Positions 49,617 through 59,092 are shown, numbered from the stretch's first letter. The stretch: DNA of 64,000 nucleotides from CAIWHR01 sp963843595 (GCA_963843595.1 CAWJLG010000015.1:248001-312000); one strand, 5' to 3'. The notes: a model not told the origin generated them from the sequence alone. Translations and numbers: made by a program.

Positions 49617-50477
49617 ATGCTTAACCTAAGAATAGTGTCGGTACTTGCCCTGGCCGTGCTCACGGTGCTGACGACGCCCGTATTCGCCATCACCAACAAC
49701 TGGGTCGAGGACAACGCGCACCCCTATGTGGGCTTGGCTGTGTTCTATGACGCCAACGGCGAGTTCATCTGGCGTTGCAGCGGCTCGCTCATCAGTCCGA
49801 CGAAGTTCCTGACCGCCGGCCACTGCGCCGACACGGCCGAGGGAGCCGTTACAGCACGAGTGTATTTTCAGCAAGACGCTGGCGCGAACTACGATCCCGC
49901 CACTCAGGTCGACCCGGTAACCGGTTATCCGGAGTACTGCGCGCCAGGTACGCTGGGCACGCTGTGCGCGACATCGGATGAAATCTACAACTACGGCTTC
50001 GCCAGTTTCGCCGGGTTTCCAAATACGCACGACGTCGGTTTGGTGATCCTGGATCAGCCAATCGTCTTGTCAAAGTACGGTCAGCTTCCGGCCGCTGGTC
50101 TCCTGAACGACCTGGGCACCGCGCGCGGTACGAAGAAGACGGTGTTCACCGTAAGCGGCTACGGCCTCTCGTATCGGACCCAGGACCACTCCGCCGTTCC
50201 CAACATCTCGTTCCGAAGCCGGTTGATGGCCAAGTCGACGCTGGTGAACCTGAACAGCGCGCAAAACGACGGCTATAACTTGCAGACGCAGGGTAATGGC
50301 GACGAACGGGGCGGGACATGCTCCGGTGATTCCGGCGGCCCTGTCTTTCTAGGTGACCCCACCTCCAACCTGATCGTGGCAGTTACGTCGTTTGGCCTCA
50401 ACGTCCTGTGCCGCGGCACGGATTTTGGTTACCGCGTGGATCGACAGGAAGTGCTCGACTGGATCAATAGTCACTGA
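49617..50477 (+). CDS. Secreted trypsin-like serine protease (S1)
   Basis: 286 residues. CAGGAGG site, signal peptide (IVSVLALAVLTVLTTPVFA), then the S1 fold: FLTAGHCAD (His), THDVGLVILDQP (Asp) and CSGDSGGPVF (Ser). Four further Cys could form disulfides. The protein lacks an obvious propeptide. It would act outside the cytoplasm. A terminator follows at 50571. Start ATG 49617 is fixed by the ribosome site; the frame is open further upstream. Confidence 0.9.
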   Translation: MLNLRIVSVLALAVLTVLTTPVFAITNNWVEDNAHPYVGLAVFYDANGEFIWRCSGSLISPTKFLTAGHCADTAEGAVTARVYFQQDAGANYDPATQVDPVTGYPEYCAPGTLGTLCATSDEIYNYGFASFAGFPNTHDVGLVILDQPIVLSKYGQLPAAGLLNDLGTARGTKKTVFTVSGYGLSYRTQDHSAVPNISFRSRLMAKSTLVNLNSAQNDGYNLQTQGNGDERGGTCSGDSGGPVFLGDPTSNLIVAVTSFGLNVLCRGTDFGYRVDRQEVLDWINSH

Positions 50478-50570
50478 TTGTTCTCGTGGGTGGTGCATTG
50501 CTCGCAATGATTGCCCCGGGGGAGACGTTCTTGCGCACCGCAAGCAGCAACTAATTCAGCGCCAGCACAG

Positions 50571-50596
50571 GCCCCGCTCCGGCGGGGCTTGTTGTT
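50571..50596 (+). terminator. Rho-independent terminator after the protease gene
   Basis: GCCCCGC, TCCG, GCGGGGC, then TTGTTGTTGT. Same hairpin and tail as at 35331. Confidence 0.7.
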
Positions 50597-51003
50597 GTGG
50601 CGGCAGTAGCGCGCCAAGATGCTTGATCGCGCGCGAAATCGCCGGAGGTCCACGAGCGCGGCGGCTGTGCCGAGAGAAGCGGAGTGCCAAACGGAAACGA
50701 GTCCGGCAAAGAATGCAAAAGCGCGGACTTTTAGAAATTAAAAACTACTCTATTGAGCTCACGTAACCGCATGACAGCAGAACAGTTCAGCTTGCCGTCA
50801 GCACGAGGCGGTGTTGACGCTGCGGCGCGGTGCCGACCTTGAGCTTTCCGCGCGCGGCGTGCGAGCAGTTCGCGGAAGTCCGCGCCGAGTGCGCCGCGTG
50901 CGGCCATTGCCTGCGCCTCGGCCAGCGCCGTTGACGATGGCTGCCGAAATCCGGGCGAGTTCCGCGTTGCGATCTGCGTCCATGCGGCCATTATCGCGCC
51001 GTT
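50597..51003 (+). other. Intergenic stretch, no gene seen
   Basis: About 400 bases between two terminators. A short A/T-rich patch near 50728-50758 stands out; an 86-codon minus-strand frame at 50731-50991 has no family signature. Confidence 0.4.
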
Positions 51004-51038
51004 GGAGAAAACGAAAACGCCGCCTCGCGGGCGGCGTT
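51004..51038 (-). terminator. Terminator of the PEP-CTERM gene
   Basis: On the minus strand: AACGCCGCC, CGCGA loop, GGCGGCGTT, then TTCGTTTTC. It lies 20 bases past the stop at 51059. Confidence 0.75.
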
Positions 51039-51058
51039 CCGTGAAGACGGATGCCGCG

Positions 51059-52015
51059 TCAGTTCAACTTGCGCCGACGCGATGCGGCGAGTCCGGCGAG
51101 ACCGAGGCCGAGCAGAGCGAGCGTGGCGGGTTCGGGGGCGTTACCGTCAGGCGGTTGAGTTGTGGCCACGATGCGCCCGACATACCGCGTCGAAATGTCG
51201 AGGCTTCCGTCTGTCACCGTAGCCGATCCATCGAGCAAGGCGTTGCCAAAACTGCCCCCGACTCCGGCCAAAGAAAACTGCTCTGTGAACGCAAGGTCGA
51301 AAGGCAGGATCAATTCATCGACGACCGCGTCGATGAAGGTGCCGGTGCCACTACCCAGCGAGCCGGACAGTCCTGTCAGCGCCCATGTGCCGACAACGCC
51401 GCCACCTACATTAATGTTTCCAGATGTCCAGTCGCCGGTAAGGGTGCTCATACTGAACGACCCTCCGCCGCCCAGCACAGAGCTTCCTGTTGCATTGAGA
51501 TTGAGGGAGCGCGCGGCTACGTAGTTCGTCTGCTCCAGCAGCGGTTCTAGGAACGGTGAAAGAATATTAAGCAATTCAGCAAGTATTCCGTCGGAGAATA
51601 GCAGCGCCACCGATGGCGTAACTTGTCCGGCGAGCTGCGCCGGCATCGTGGTTGCCGTGTTATTCGACCCATCGGGCCGCCACGCTCCATTGTTGGCGGC
51701 CGAGATTGCCGCGCTGTTAAAGGTCAGCGTTCCGCCGGTCTCCGCGGCGTCGACGGTGCCTGTGAGGGATGTTGTCAGGCTGCCCGCGCCTTGCCGTACG
51801 AGTGTACCGCTGCCGGACACCGTGAATCCTCCGCTCACATTCCCAATGGGGGCGCTTGCGTCCCAATCGCCCGCGACACCTGTCAGCGTCGCAGAACCCG
51901 ACAACGTGACGGTACTGAGCGTCGGATCGACGTAGAACACCACCGCTTCGGCGGTCGTCAGCGCGGACCCTGTCGCCAGAGCCAATGCAATGGCCCATCC
52001 GTTGTTCATCTTCAT
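51059..52015 (-). CDS. PEP-CTERM exported protein 1
   Basis: 318 residues. Signal peptide (WAIALALATGSALTTAEA), a low-complexity beta-rich body with many Gly/Ser/Thr and no Cys, and the sorting tail APEPATLALLGLGLAGLAAS followed by RRRKLN. That tail (PEP motif, hydrophobic helix, basic end) is cut by exosortase, which sends the protein to the cell surface, usually in exopolysaccharide-forming bacteria. No exosortase or polysaccharide locus is in the window. It is transcribed alone and followed by a terminator. Confidence 0.85.
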   Translation of the reverse strand: MKMNNGWAIALALATGSALTTAEAVVFYVDPTLSTVTLSGSATLTGVAGDWDASAPIGNVSGGFTVSGSGTLVRQGAGSLTTSLTGTVDAAETGGTLTFNSAAISAANNGAWRPDGSNNTATTMPAQLAGQVTPSVALLFSDGILAELLNILSPFLEPLLEQTNYVAARSLNLNATGSSVLGGGGSFSMSTLTGDWTSGNINVGGGVVGTWALTGLSGSLGSGTGTFIDAVVDELILPFDLAFTEQFSLAGVGGSFGNALLDGSATVTDGSLDISTRYVGRIVATTQPPDGNAPEPATLALLGLGLAGLAASRRRKLN

Positions 52016-52251
52016 GTCGAGTTCCCTCCCTTTGTCCTGACCTGCGGCTGCAAGGGCAAGCAGCCCCTATGCCATCAGCGAATGTCGTTGATTATCGTTG
52101 TTGTCGTTGGGCGTGACCTGCGACTCAGTCGGTGGGCTGCAAGGTAGCTCGACAGCCCATGAACAGGCCGCGCGACTTGGCGAATTTCTTCCGGCTGATG
52201 CCGGAAACAACAAGCCCCGCCGCAGCGTGGCCAACGTTGGCGCGGAATCAG

Positions 52252-53305
52252 CTACTGCTTCCGGCGCGAGAAGCCGAGCCCGGCAAGGCCGAGGCTAAGA
52301 AGCGCGAGTGTAGTGGGCTCGGGGATGCCGCCAGTAATCTCGGTACCTCCGAAGCTAATTGCGATGTCCAGCGACGAGTCGCGTACGCCGGTTCCTATCG
52401 CCACCAACTTGTAGGTTCCCGGGCCGATTCCGCCTGCGCCTATCGAGAACGTAGAGTGCGCGAAGTCAGCCAGCGTTCCGACGAATGCGTCGCTGGTGAC
52501 CAACGAGTTGTCGCTCGTGTCGATCAAATCGATGTTGACACCGACAAGCCTTGGCCCGAGACCATCCGCAGGCGAGATCATCCACGCGGCAGCGCCGGTA
52601 AGACTGTCAACCCCGGCGTCAAGGGTGAAGGTCACCGACTGCAAAAGACTCCCGATCTCTGAAGTGACGAGGGTATCTAGAATGAGGGCGTCGCCGGCGC
52701 CGAATGCCGGTGTAATGGTTCTGGAGTCGCTAAGCGTACTAAAAAAGGCCGTCAGGTCACTGGTAGCCGGGCCTTGCGTTGGCAATGCACCCGATTCGAT
52801 CGCAGGTGTGACCGGTGGTGTTCCCGCGAAGCTGAGCGCGATGTCGGAAAACGAGTCGCGCACGCCGGTTCCTGTCGCCACCAACTTGTAGGTTCCCGGG
52901 CCGATTCCGCCAGTGAACGTGGAGTGAGCGAATTCAGCCAGCGTTCCGACGAATGCGTCGCTGGCGACCAGCGAGTTGTCGCTCGTGTCGATCAAATCGA
53001 TGTTGACACCGATAAGCCTCGGCCCAACACCTGTCGGCGTGGACAACATCCATGCGGCCTGCCCGTAAAGCCCGTAACGCCAGTTCCAAGCGTGAAGGTC
53101 GCCGACTGGGACGATGCCCGACTTGCGATCTAACCAGCGAGTCGATGAACAGTGTGTCTCCGGCATTCACCGAAGGGACTACGCTGGTCGAAGCGTTGAG
53201 AGTGTCGAAAAACGTGGTCTGCGTCACTGCACGGGCGTCGTGCGAATAGCAGCCCAATGTCAAGACGACAGCGACCCCAAGGCCAACAGTAGCAGGCGTG
53301 CGCAT
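52252..53305 (-). CDS. PEP-CTERM exported protein 2, tandem duplicated domain (two frameshifts)
   Basis: Signal peptide MRTPATVGLGVAVVLTLGCY from ATG 53305. Two copies of a ~155-residue domain follow, each containing IDLIDTSDNSLV and GIGPGTYKLVA-TGTGVRDS. The tail is PEPTTLALLSLGLAGLGFSRR. Between residues ~62 and ~95 the frame is lost twice: reading SSQSATFTLGTGVTGFTG then QAAWMLS needs one missing G near 53130 and one near 53070, and this matches the second copy (LLQSVTFTLDAGVDSLTG, AAAWMIS). Both lesions sit in G runs, so they may be sequencing errors. Intended length is about 350 residues. Confidence 0.8.
52361..53028 (-). repeat. Internal tandem duplication of about 190-200 bases at 477-468 base spacing
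   Basis: 52361-52560 and 52838-53028 are nearly identical at the DNA level (the first has nine extra bases). They encode the GIGPGTYKLVA and DLIDTSDNSLV segments of the two domains. The high identity means a recent duplication or gene conversion. Confidence 0.8.
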
Positions 53306-53504
53306 GAAGTCGTTCCCCCTACGGGACCGCCGAGGCAATTAGCGAGCCATGGCCATAACCCATTGATTGAATATACGCATTCACCGGCGTTTCGCCTTTC
53401 ACAGCCCAAGTGCGCACCCGGGTGGGGTGCTCGGAGACGCCGGATTCGTCGACGAATTGACGATCAGTCGTCCCTCGAGTCTGGCGTTTCCTTCTGTCCC
53501 GGGG

Positions 53505-54650
53505 ATGTCTGAACAAGTCCGCGTAATTTTGGTCTGATAATCGGTCGCGGACAAGACGGAGGATGCAGTGAGCCAGATGAGCTTCGGAGATGCGGAGTAC
53601 GCCGGCAAGCGGAAGCAGACGCGCCGCGAAGTGTTTCTGGCCGAGATGGAGCAAGTGGTGCCGTGGAAGTCGCTGCTGGGCCTGATCGAGCCGTTGCTAT
53701 CCGATTGCTGGCCGCGGTCGGCATCCGTACCCGCTGGAGACGATGCTGCGGGTGCACCTGATGCAGAACTGGTTCGGGCTGAGCGATCCGGCGATGGAGG
53801 AGGCGCTCTACGAGATCACGCCGATGCGGGCGTTCGCGGGGCTGTCGCTGACGAAGGCGATTCCGGACGAGACGACGATCCTGAACTTCCGGCACCTGCT
53901 GGAGGCGAACGAGCTGGCGCCGGAGATCCTGCGGCGGGTGAACGCGTATCTCTCGCGCAAGGGCCTGCTGCTCAAGCGCGGGAGCATCGTGGACGCGACG
54001 ATCATCGCGGCGCCGAGTTCGACCAAGAACGCCGACGGCGAGCGCGATCCGGAGATGCATCAGACGAAGAAGGGCAACCAGTGGTACTTCGGGATGAAGG
54101 CGCACATCGGCGTGGATGCCGACTCGGGGCTGGTGCACACGGTGACGACGACGGCGGCGAACGAGGCCGATATCGAGCAGGTCGACGAGCTGCTGCACGG
54201 GAAGGAAGAAGTCGTGCATGCGGACGCGGGCTACACCGGCGCGACAAGCGGGTCGAGCGCAAGAACCTGGAGTGGCAGATCGCGGCCAAGCGCGGCCGGA
54301 TCAAGGCGATGCCGGACGGACGAGAGAAGCGCGCGATCGAGAAGCGCGAGAAGGCCAAGGCCAGTGTGCGGGCGAAGGTCGAGCATCCGTTCCGGGTGAT
54401 CAAGCGGCAGTTCGGCCTGATGAAGGTGCGCTTCCGCGGGCTGGCGAAGAACACGGCGCACGTGATCACGCTGTTCGCGCTGTCGAATCTGTGGATGGCG
54501 CGACGGCGGATGTTGGCGATGACGGGATAGGTGCGTCCGCAGCGGACGCAATGGCGGGATCGACAGGCGAAAAGCGACTCGCCAGACCCGAAAACGAAGA
54601 TTCAAACATCCAAGTCGGCGGCGAAGCGGCGAGCGAAAGTCGGTTGACTG
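53505..54650 (+). mobile_element. IS5-family element, right end lost
   Basis: GTCTGAACAAGTCC near 53508 is the typical IS5-group left inverted repeat. The matching GGACTTGTTC is not found after the transposase; instead the tail runs into long A-runs at 54651. A perfect 9-base inverted repeat TGCGTCCGC / GCGGACGCA (54532-54550) directly follows the transposase stop and may end its message. Confidence 0.7.
53568..54530 (+). pseudogene. IS5-family transposase with two compensating frameshifts
   Basis: GTG 53568 gives MSQMSFGDAEYAGKRKQTRR, the IS5 start. Near 53700 one extra base shifts the frame, after EPL; the correct frame reads YPIAGRGRHPYPLETMLRVH through GLSDPAMEEALYEITPMRAF, DATIIAAPSST (first Asp), and HADAGYTGA (second Asp). 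Near 54243 one missing G returns to the first frame at DKRVERKNLEWQIAAKRGRI, then KVEHPFRVIKRQFG (Glu region) to the stop. All DDE blocks are present, so only the two indels disable it. Confidence 0.85.
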
Positions 54651-55357
54651 AAAAAAAAAACGCGGGAGACGTGCGGATGTGCGGCAAAGGAAAAAAAGAA
54701 AAAAAAAAAGAAAAAAAAAAAAAAAAAAAAGAAAAAGGAAAGAGCGCGGCCGAAGTGCGCTTGCGCCACTGCTCGAGGCGGAAAACGGCATCGCGCTCCA
54801 GAACAGGCGCGCCGATGCCGGCTTCTGTGAAGGAAGTTCGAACACCCCAGCACAGCCCCGCGCATTGACGTGGACCTCGCATGTATCGAGAACGCCGAAC
54901 GTCGCGCTCGAATCCAAACGAGAAAGAAACGCAGCGCAGCCGCTTAGCGTCCACAGCGGCGTCGTAAACAACCGCTGCATCAGAAGTGCGGGGCCCTCGA
55001 GCAGCGGGCCACGTACAAGCCAGCGACTCGGCTGCGCCCAGCCGAAGCGCCGGCCGACCACCAAGGGAAAAAAAAACCTTGCTCATGTCGACGCAACGCG
55101 TACGATCGCCTGCGAGTGAGCACCGCGCCGAGCAAGGAACCGTCTGCGGAGCGCCCTGCGCGCGCCACTTCCGGTGGCGTCTTTCCCGCAAGCAGCAGGC
55201 GCCCGGCACGTACCCGCCGCTTGGCTGCTGTGTCCAGTTTGCCACGCCAGAGACCCATGCCTCAGCGCAACGCAACGGGCAAGCGCCTCGCTAATCGATC
55301 GGTCGGGCAAAGGGTACGGAGGCGAACGACGCAATCAGCACATCACGCTCTTTTTAA
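54651..55357 (+). repeat. A-run-rich noncoding stretch
   Basis: A10 at 54651, an A/G tract with an uninterrupted A20 at 54711-54730 (whole tract about 54686-54744), and a further A9 near 55067. Reading frames through it are Lys/Arg or Phe runs and are not genes. Such runs are out of character for the otherwise GC-rich window. No other gene is seen up to the tRNA. Confidence 0.6.
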
Positions 55358-55447
55358 TGGCGGATGGGGTGGGATTCGAACCCACGAACGGGTTGCCCCG
55401 TTGCCGGTTTTCAAGACCGGTGCCTTCAACCGCTCGGCCACCCATCC
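55358..55447 (-). tRNA. tRNA-Ser(TGA)
   Basis: 90 bases with a long variable arm. On the minus strand the acceptor GGATGGG pairs with CCCATCC, discriminator G, and CCA is encoded (55358-55360). The anticodon stem CCGGT/ACCGG holds the loop CTTGAAA with anticodon TGA. The T-arm has GTTCGAATC. Confidence 0.95.
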
Positions 55448-55631
55448 GTTTGCCGCCGGACCGCGCGCAGGCGCGCGCCGCAGACCGTAGGTCTTGAACC
55501 GCCGGCAGGGCGCCGGCATGTTAGCACGTAAGCCCCGGACGATTCAGGGGTCTTATGCCGTTGAAACCTCGCCTGTTTCTGTTAGTCTAATTGCTTGAAC
55601 CGGCCCGCGTCGGGCCGCTCGTGGAGAAAGC

Positions 55632-56354
55632 ATGGATCCGAAACTCGAACCTGTCATGGCACCCGGCTCGCAGCCTCCGCTGTCGCGCCCGAGCGCCGGC
55701 GTGGCGCTCGAGAGCAACAACGTTCTGCGCAACACCTACTGGCTGCTCGCGCTGTCGATGCTGCCGACGGTGGCCGGCGCCTTGGTCGGGATGCAGTTCA
55801 ACTTCATTGCCCTGTTCAAGGCGGCGCCGATCATGACGCCGCTGCTGATGTTCGGCGCGATGCTGGGCTCGCTCTTCGTCGTTACCGCACTGCGCAACAG
55901 CGCCTGGGGCGTGGTTGCGCTGCTGGGCTTCACGTTCATCGCCGGCCTGATGCTGACGCCGATCCTCTCGGTGGCGGCGGGCTTCCGCAACGGCGGGCAA
56001 CTGGTGGCGCTGGCGGGCGGGATGACGGCGGCGATCTTCTTCGGGATGGCGACGATCGCGACGGTCACCAAGCGCGACTTCTCGTTCCTCGGGAAGTTCC
56101 TGTTCGTCGGCCTGATCCTGCTGATCGTCGCGTCGCTGGCCAACCTGTTCTTCCAGGTTCCGGCGGCCTCGTTGACGATCTCGGCGATCGCCGTGCTGAT
56201 CTTCTCGCTCTACCTGCTGTATGACGTAAGCAACATCGTGCGTGGCGGGGAGACGAATTACGTGATGGCGACTTTGAATATTTTCCTGAACCTGTACAAT
56301 ATTTTCGTCAGCTTACTGAATCTGCTTCTGGCATTTTCGGGGCAGCGTGACTAG
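55632..56354 (+). CDS. Bax inhibitor-1/YccA family membrane protein
   Basis: 240 residues with seven hydrophobic segments. NNVLRNTYWLLALSMLPTVAG is the start of the YccA branch, and LYLLYDVSNIVRGGETNYVM near the end holds the family-typical Asp. NIFLNLYNIFVSLLNLLLAF closes the protein. E. coli YccA interacts with the FtsH protease; the same role is an inference here. A good terminator follows. Confidence 0.93.
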   Translation: MDPKLEPVMAPGSQPPLSRPSAGVALESNNVLRNTYWLLALSMLPTVAGALVGMQFNFIALFKAAPIMTPLLMFGAMLGSLFVVTALRNSAWGVVALLGFTFIAGLMLTPILSVAAGFRNGGQLVALAGGMTAAIFFGMATIATVTKRDFSFLGKFLFVGLILLIVASLANLFFQVPAASLTISAIAVLIFSLYLLYDVSNIVRGGETNYVMATLNIFLNLYNIFVSLLNLLLAFSGQRD

Positions 56355-56375
56355 CAGGAACCAACAGCACTGGCA

Positions 56376-56404
56376 CGGGGCAACGCGAGTTGCCCCGTTT
56401 TTTT
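56376..56404 (+). terminator. Rho-independent terminator of the Bax inhibitor-1 gene
   Basis: CGGGGCAAC, loop GCGA, GTTGCCCCG, then seven T residues. Confidence 0.9.
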
Positions 56405-56444
56405 GTCCGTGCCGGGAGGCGCGACCGCAGCTACCGGCGCGTCG

Positions 56445-57785
56445 TCAGCGGTGGAACAGCGCGATCGACTCGACGTGCGCCGTGTGCGGAAACATGTTGA
56501 CCACCCCGGCGGCCGCGAGCGCATAGCCGTGGTCGTGGACGAGTACGGCGGCGTCTCGGGCCAGCGTGGCGGGGTTGCACGACACGTAGACGATCCGCTG
56601 CGGTCGGACCGTCGCCCGGCAACGCCTTGACCAGCGCGATCGCGCCCTCGCGCGGGCGGATCGATGAGCACCTTGTCGAGCGGACCCAGCGCCTCGACCA
56701 TTTCCGGCGTGGCTTCGAACAGGTTGGCGACCCGGAACGTCGCGCGCTCGGCGAGCCCGTTCAGCGCGGCGTTCTCCGCGGCGCGGCGGACGAGCGCGGC
56801 ACTGCCCTCGACGCCGACGACGCTTGCCCCGCGGCGCGCGATCGGCAGCGTGAAATTGCCGAGGCCGCAGAAGAAGTCCGCAACGCGCTCTCCGGGTCCC
56901 GGATCGAGCAGCGCCATGGCGCGGCGCACGAGCACGCGGTTGATCGTGGCGTTGACCTGCGTGAACTCGGTCGGTGAGTAGGGAAACGCGAGGTCGAACT
57001 CGGGCAGCGCGTAGCCGAGCGACGGCGCAAGCGGGTGGAAGGGTGCCGCCGTTTCGGGTCCGCCGGGCTGCAGATAGAATGCATACGTCGTGGCGGTCGG
57101 CGAACGCCCGCACGCTGGCCTCGTCGGTCTCCGCGAGCGGCGCCAGGATGCGCAGCACCAGCACGTGCGCGGGATCCGTGCCGTCGCCGACGGCCAGCTC
57201 GATCTGCGGCAGTCGATCGCGAATCGTCAGCGAGCCGACCAGCTCGCGCAAACGCGGCAGCAACGCGGAGATTCTCGGCGGCAGGATCGCGCACGACGTC
57301 ATGTCGGCGACGTAGCTCGATTTCTTCTCGTGGAAGCCGACGAGCACGCCGCCTTTCTTGGCCACGTAACGCACCGACAGGCGGGCGCGGTGGCGATAGC
57401 CCCAGGCCGGGCCGTGGATCGCGGGCAGGAGCTGCGCCGGCCGGACGCGGCCGAGGTGCCACAGCGTGTCCTCGAGCGTCCGTTGCTTGGCGGCGACCTG
57501 CGCCGCGGCGTCGAAGTGCTGCAGCGAGCAGCCGCCGCACACGCCGAAGTGCGGGCAACGCGGATCGACACGGGCAGGGCTCGCGACGAGGATCGATTCG
57601 GCGCGGGCGATCTCGTAGGTCGGTTTGCGCTTGAGGGTCGTGTACGTGACCTCTTCGCCGGGCAGCGCGCCTTCGACGAACACCGCCTTGCCGTCGAGAC
57701 GGGCCAGGCCGCGGCCCTCCTGGTCGAGCGAGGTGATCGACAGCGTGGTGGGGGCGGGGGTCGGTGGCGAGGCAGCTTGGGTCAC
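56445..57785 (-). CDS. rlmD: 23S rRNA (uracil-1939-C5)-methyltransferase, with three frameshifts
   Basis: GTG 57785. TRAM domain, then the iron-sulfur cysteines CPHFGVCGGCSLQHF and a later Cys in MTSCAIL. One extra base near 57086 moves the frame to YAFYLQPGGPETAAPFHPLA, where QVNATINRVLVRRAM and ADFFCGLGNFTLPIAR give the SAM site; a second near 56657 follows VLIDPP (PREGAIALVKALPGDG); a third near 56605 restores the original frame at QRIVYVSCNPATLARD, holding the catalytic Cys. Three single-base insertions in a core gene with all motifs kept point to sequencing error. Family length (about 446) fits. Confidence 0.85.
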   Translation of the reverse strand: MTQAASPPTPAPTTLSITSLDQEGRGLARLDGKAVFVEGALPGEEVTYTTLKRKPTYEIARAESILVASPARVDPRCPHFGVCGGCSLQHFDAAAQVAAKQRTLEDTLWHLGRVRPAQLLPAIHGPAWGYRHRARLSVRYVAKKGGVLVGFHEKKSSYVADMTSCAILPPRISALLPRLRELVGSLTIRDRLPQIELAVGDGTDPAHVLVLRILAPLAETDEASVRAFADRHDVCILSAARRTRNGGTLPPACAVARLRAARVRPRVSLLTDRVHAGQRHDQPRARAPRHGAARSGTRRARCGLLLRPRQFHAADRAPRGKRRRRRGQCRARPPRRGERRAERARRARDVPGRQPVRSHAGNGRGAGSARQGAHRSARARARSRWSRRCRATVRPQRIVYVSCNPATLARDAAVLVHDHGYALAAAGVVNMFPHTAHVESIALFHR

Positions 57786-57882
57786 GATGCGGGCGACGGG
57801 CGGTCAATCGACAATTGTAAGGCTTTGCGGTGTCGCGGCCGGAGCGCGTGGGTCATCGGCGAGCGTCGAGTAAAATGCGGCC

Positions 57883-58575
57883 ATGAAAATCCTTGCCCTC
57901 GACACGTCGACGGAGTGGTGCAGCGTGGCCGTCGGCGACGGAGCGCACTGGATCGCCCGCGACGTTCACGCGGGACAGACGCACTCGGAACGGCTGCTGC
58001 CGTTCGTGACGGAAGTGCTCGCCGCGGGGGGCTGGTCTCTTGCCGATCTCGACGGCATCGCCTTCGGCGCGGGGCCCGGTTCGTTCACCGGCATCCGCAT
58101 CGGATGCGGGGTCGCGCAGGGGCTGGCGCTGGGCGCGGACCTGCCCGTGGTTCCCGTGTCGACCCTTGCCGCGATCGCGCACGCGCACTGGTGCGATCGC
58201 GGCAGCCCGCATGTGGTCGCCTGCCTCGACGCCCGGATGCGCGAGGTCTACGTCGCGGCGTACGAGCACGGGGCCGCCGGCTGGTCCGAACGCTTCGCTC
58301 CAGTGGTGCTGGCGCCGGAGGCGGTCGCTTTGGGCCTGCCGGGCAGGTGGGTCGGTGCCGGCAACGGCTTCGCGGCGTATCCGACACTCGCGGGACGACT
58401 CGGGCTCGCGGCAGTGGACGAGGGGGCCCGGCCGACGGCACAGGCGATCGGCGACCTTGCGCTGGCGCGCCTGCGCGCCGGAGAAGGGGTGGCCGCGGGT
58501 GATGCGCTGCCGGTCTATGTCCGGCATCGCGTGGCCCTGACGTCGTCCGAGCGCGCCGCCGGCATGCGACTCTAG
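57883..58575 (+). CDS. tsaB: tRNA threonylcarbamoyladenosine protein TsaB
   Basis: 230 residues. ILALDTSTEWCSVAV and GAGPGSFTGIRIGCGVAQGLAL are the TsaB signatures of the ASKHA fold. With TsaD and TsaE it supports t6A synthesis on tRNAs reading ANN codons. rimI follows after nine bases, the classic tsaB-rimI order. Confidence 0.95.
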   Translation: MKILALDTSTEWCSVAVGDGAHWIARDVHAGQTHSERLLPFVTEVLAAGGWSLADLDGIAFGAGPGSFTGIRIGCGVAQGLALGADLPVVPVSTLAAIAHAHWCDRGSPHVVACLDARMREVYVAAYEHGAAGWSERFAPVVLAPEAVALGLPGRWVGAGNGFAAYPTLAGRLGLAAVDEGARPTAQAIGDLALARLRAGEGVAAGDALPVYVRHRVALTSSERAAGMRL

Positions 58576-58584
58576 GGCGCGGGC

Positions 58585-59085
58585 GTGGCCACACTTCCGA
58601 AGTTCATGCCGTCGCCGGTGCTCGAATGGCGCCCATTGCGCGAGGACGACCTCGCGTACGTCGCCGCGCTCGAGGCCAGCATCCATCGCGCGCCGTGGAC
58701 GCTGGGCAATTTTCGCGATGCGCTCGCGGCCGGCTACTGTGCGCGCGTGGGCGAACGCGAGGGCCGCATCGTCGCGTACGGCGTGCTGATGCTTGCACCG
58801 GGCGAAGCACAGCTGCTCAATCTGTCGGTGGTTCCGGATGCGCGCCGGCAAGGTCTGGGTCGTGCGCTCCTCGAACTGTTCGTCGCCGATGCGCGGCGCC
58901 TTGGCGCCGAGCAGATGTTCCTCGAAGTTCGCGCGTCCAACGTACCGGCGATCGCGCTCTACGAGGCGGCGGGTTTCGCGCGCGTCGGCCGCCGCGCGGA
59001 CTACTATCCCGACCGTGACCCGCAGGCGCCGCGCGAGGATGCGCTGGTGATGCGCCGCGGACTTGCCTTTCCCGGCGCCGCGTAG
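58585..59085 (+). CDS. rimI: Ribosomal protein S18 alanine N-acetyltransferase
   Basis: 166 residues. GNAT fold with LLNLSVVPDARRQGLGRALLE (acetyl-CoA loop R-x-x-G-x-G), EVRASNVPAIALYEAAGFARVG and RRADYYPDRDP, which match RimI. Start GTG 58585; an alternative ATG at 58606 (MPSPVLEWRP) is equally possible. The next gene begins eight bases after its stop. Confidence 0.9.
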   Translation: MATLPKFMPSPVLEWRPLREDDLAYVAALEASIHRAPWTLGNFRDALAAGYCARVGEREGRIVAYGVLMLAPGEAQLLNLSVVPDARRQGLGRALLELFVADARRLGAEQMFLEVRASNVPAIALYEAAGFARVGRRADYYPDRDPQAPREDALVMRRGLAFPGAA

Positions 59086-59092
59086 GGCGACG

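Noticed and set aside
50731..50991. 86-codon minus-strand frame between two terminators
   Set aside because: Composition resembles out-of-frame sequence and there is no ribosome site.
52361..53028. Repeats in the PEP-CTERM gene considered as a CRISPR or satellite array
   Set aside because: Only two copies, in frame and protein coding; no short direct repeats with spacers. No CRISPR array was seen anywhere in the window.
54231..55275. Minus-strand frames with long Phe runs and plus-strand frames with Lys/Arg runs
   Set aside because: They come from reading the A-runs; no start site or motif supports a gene.
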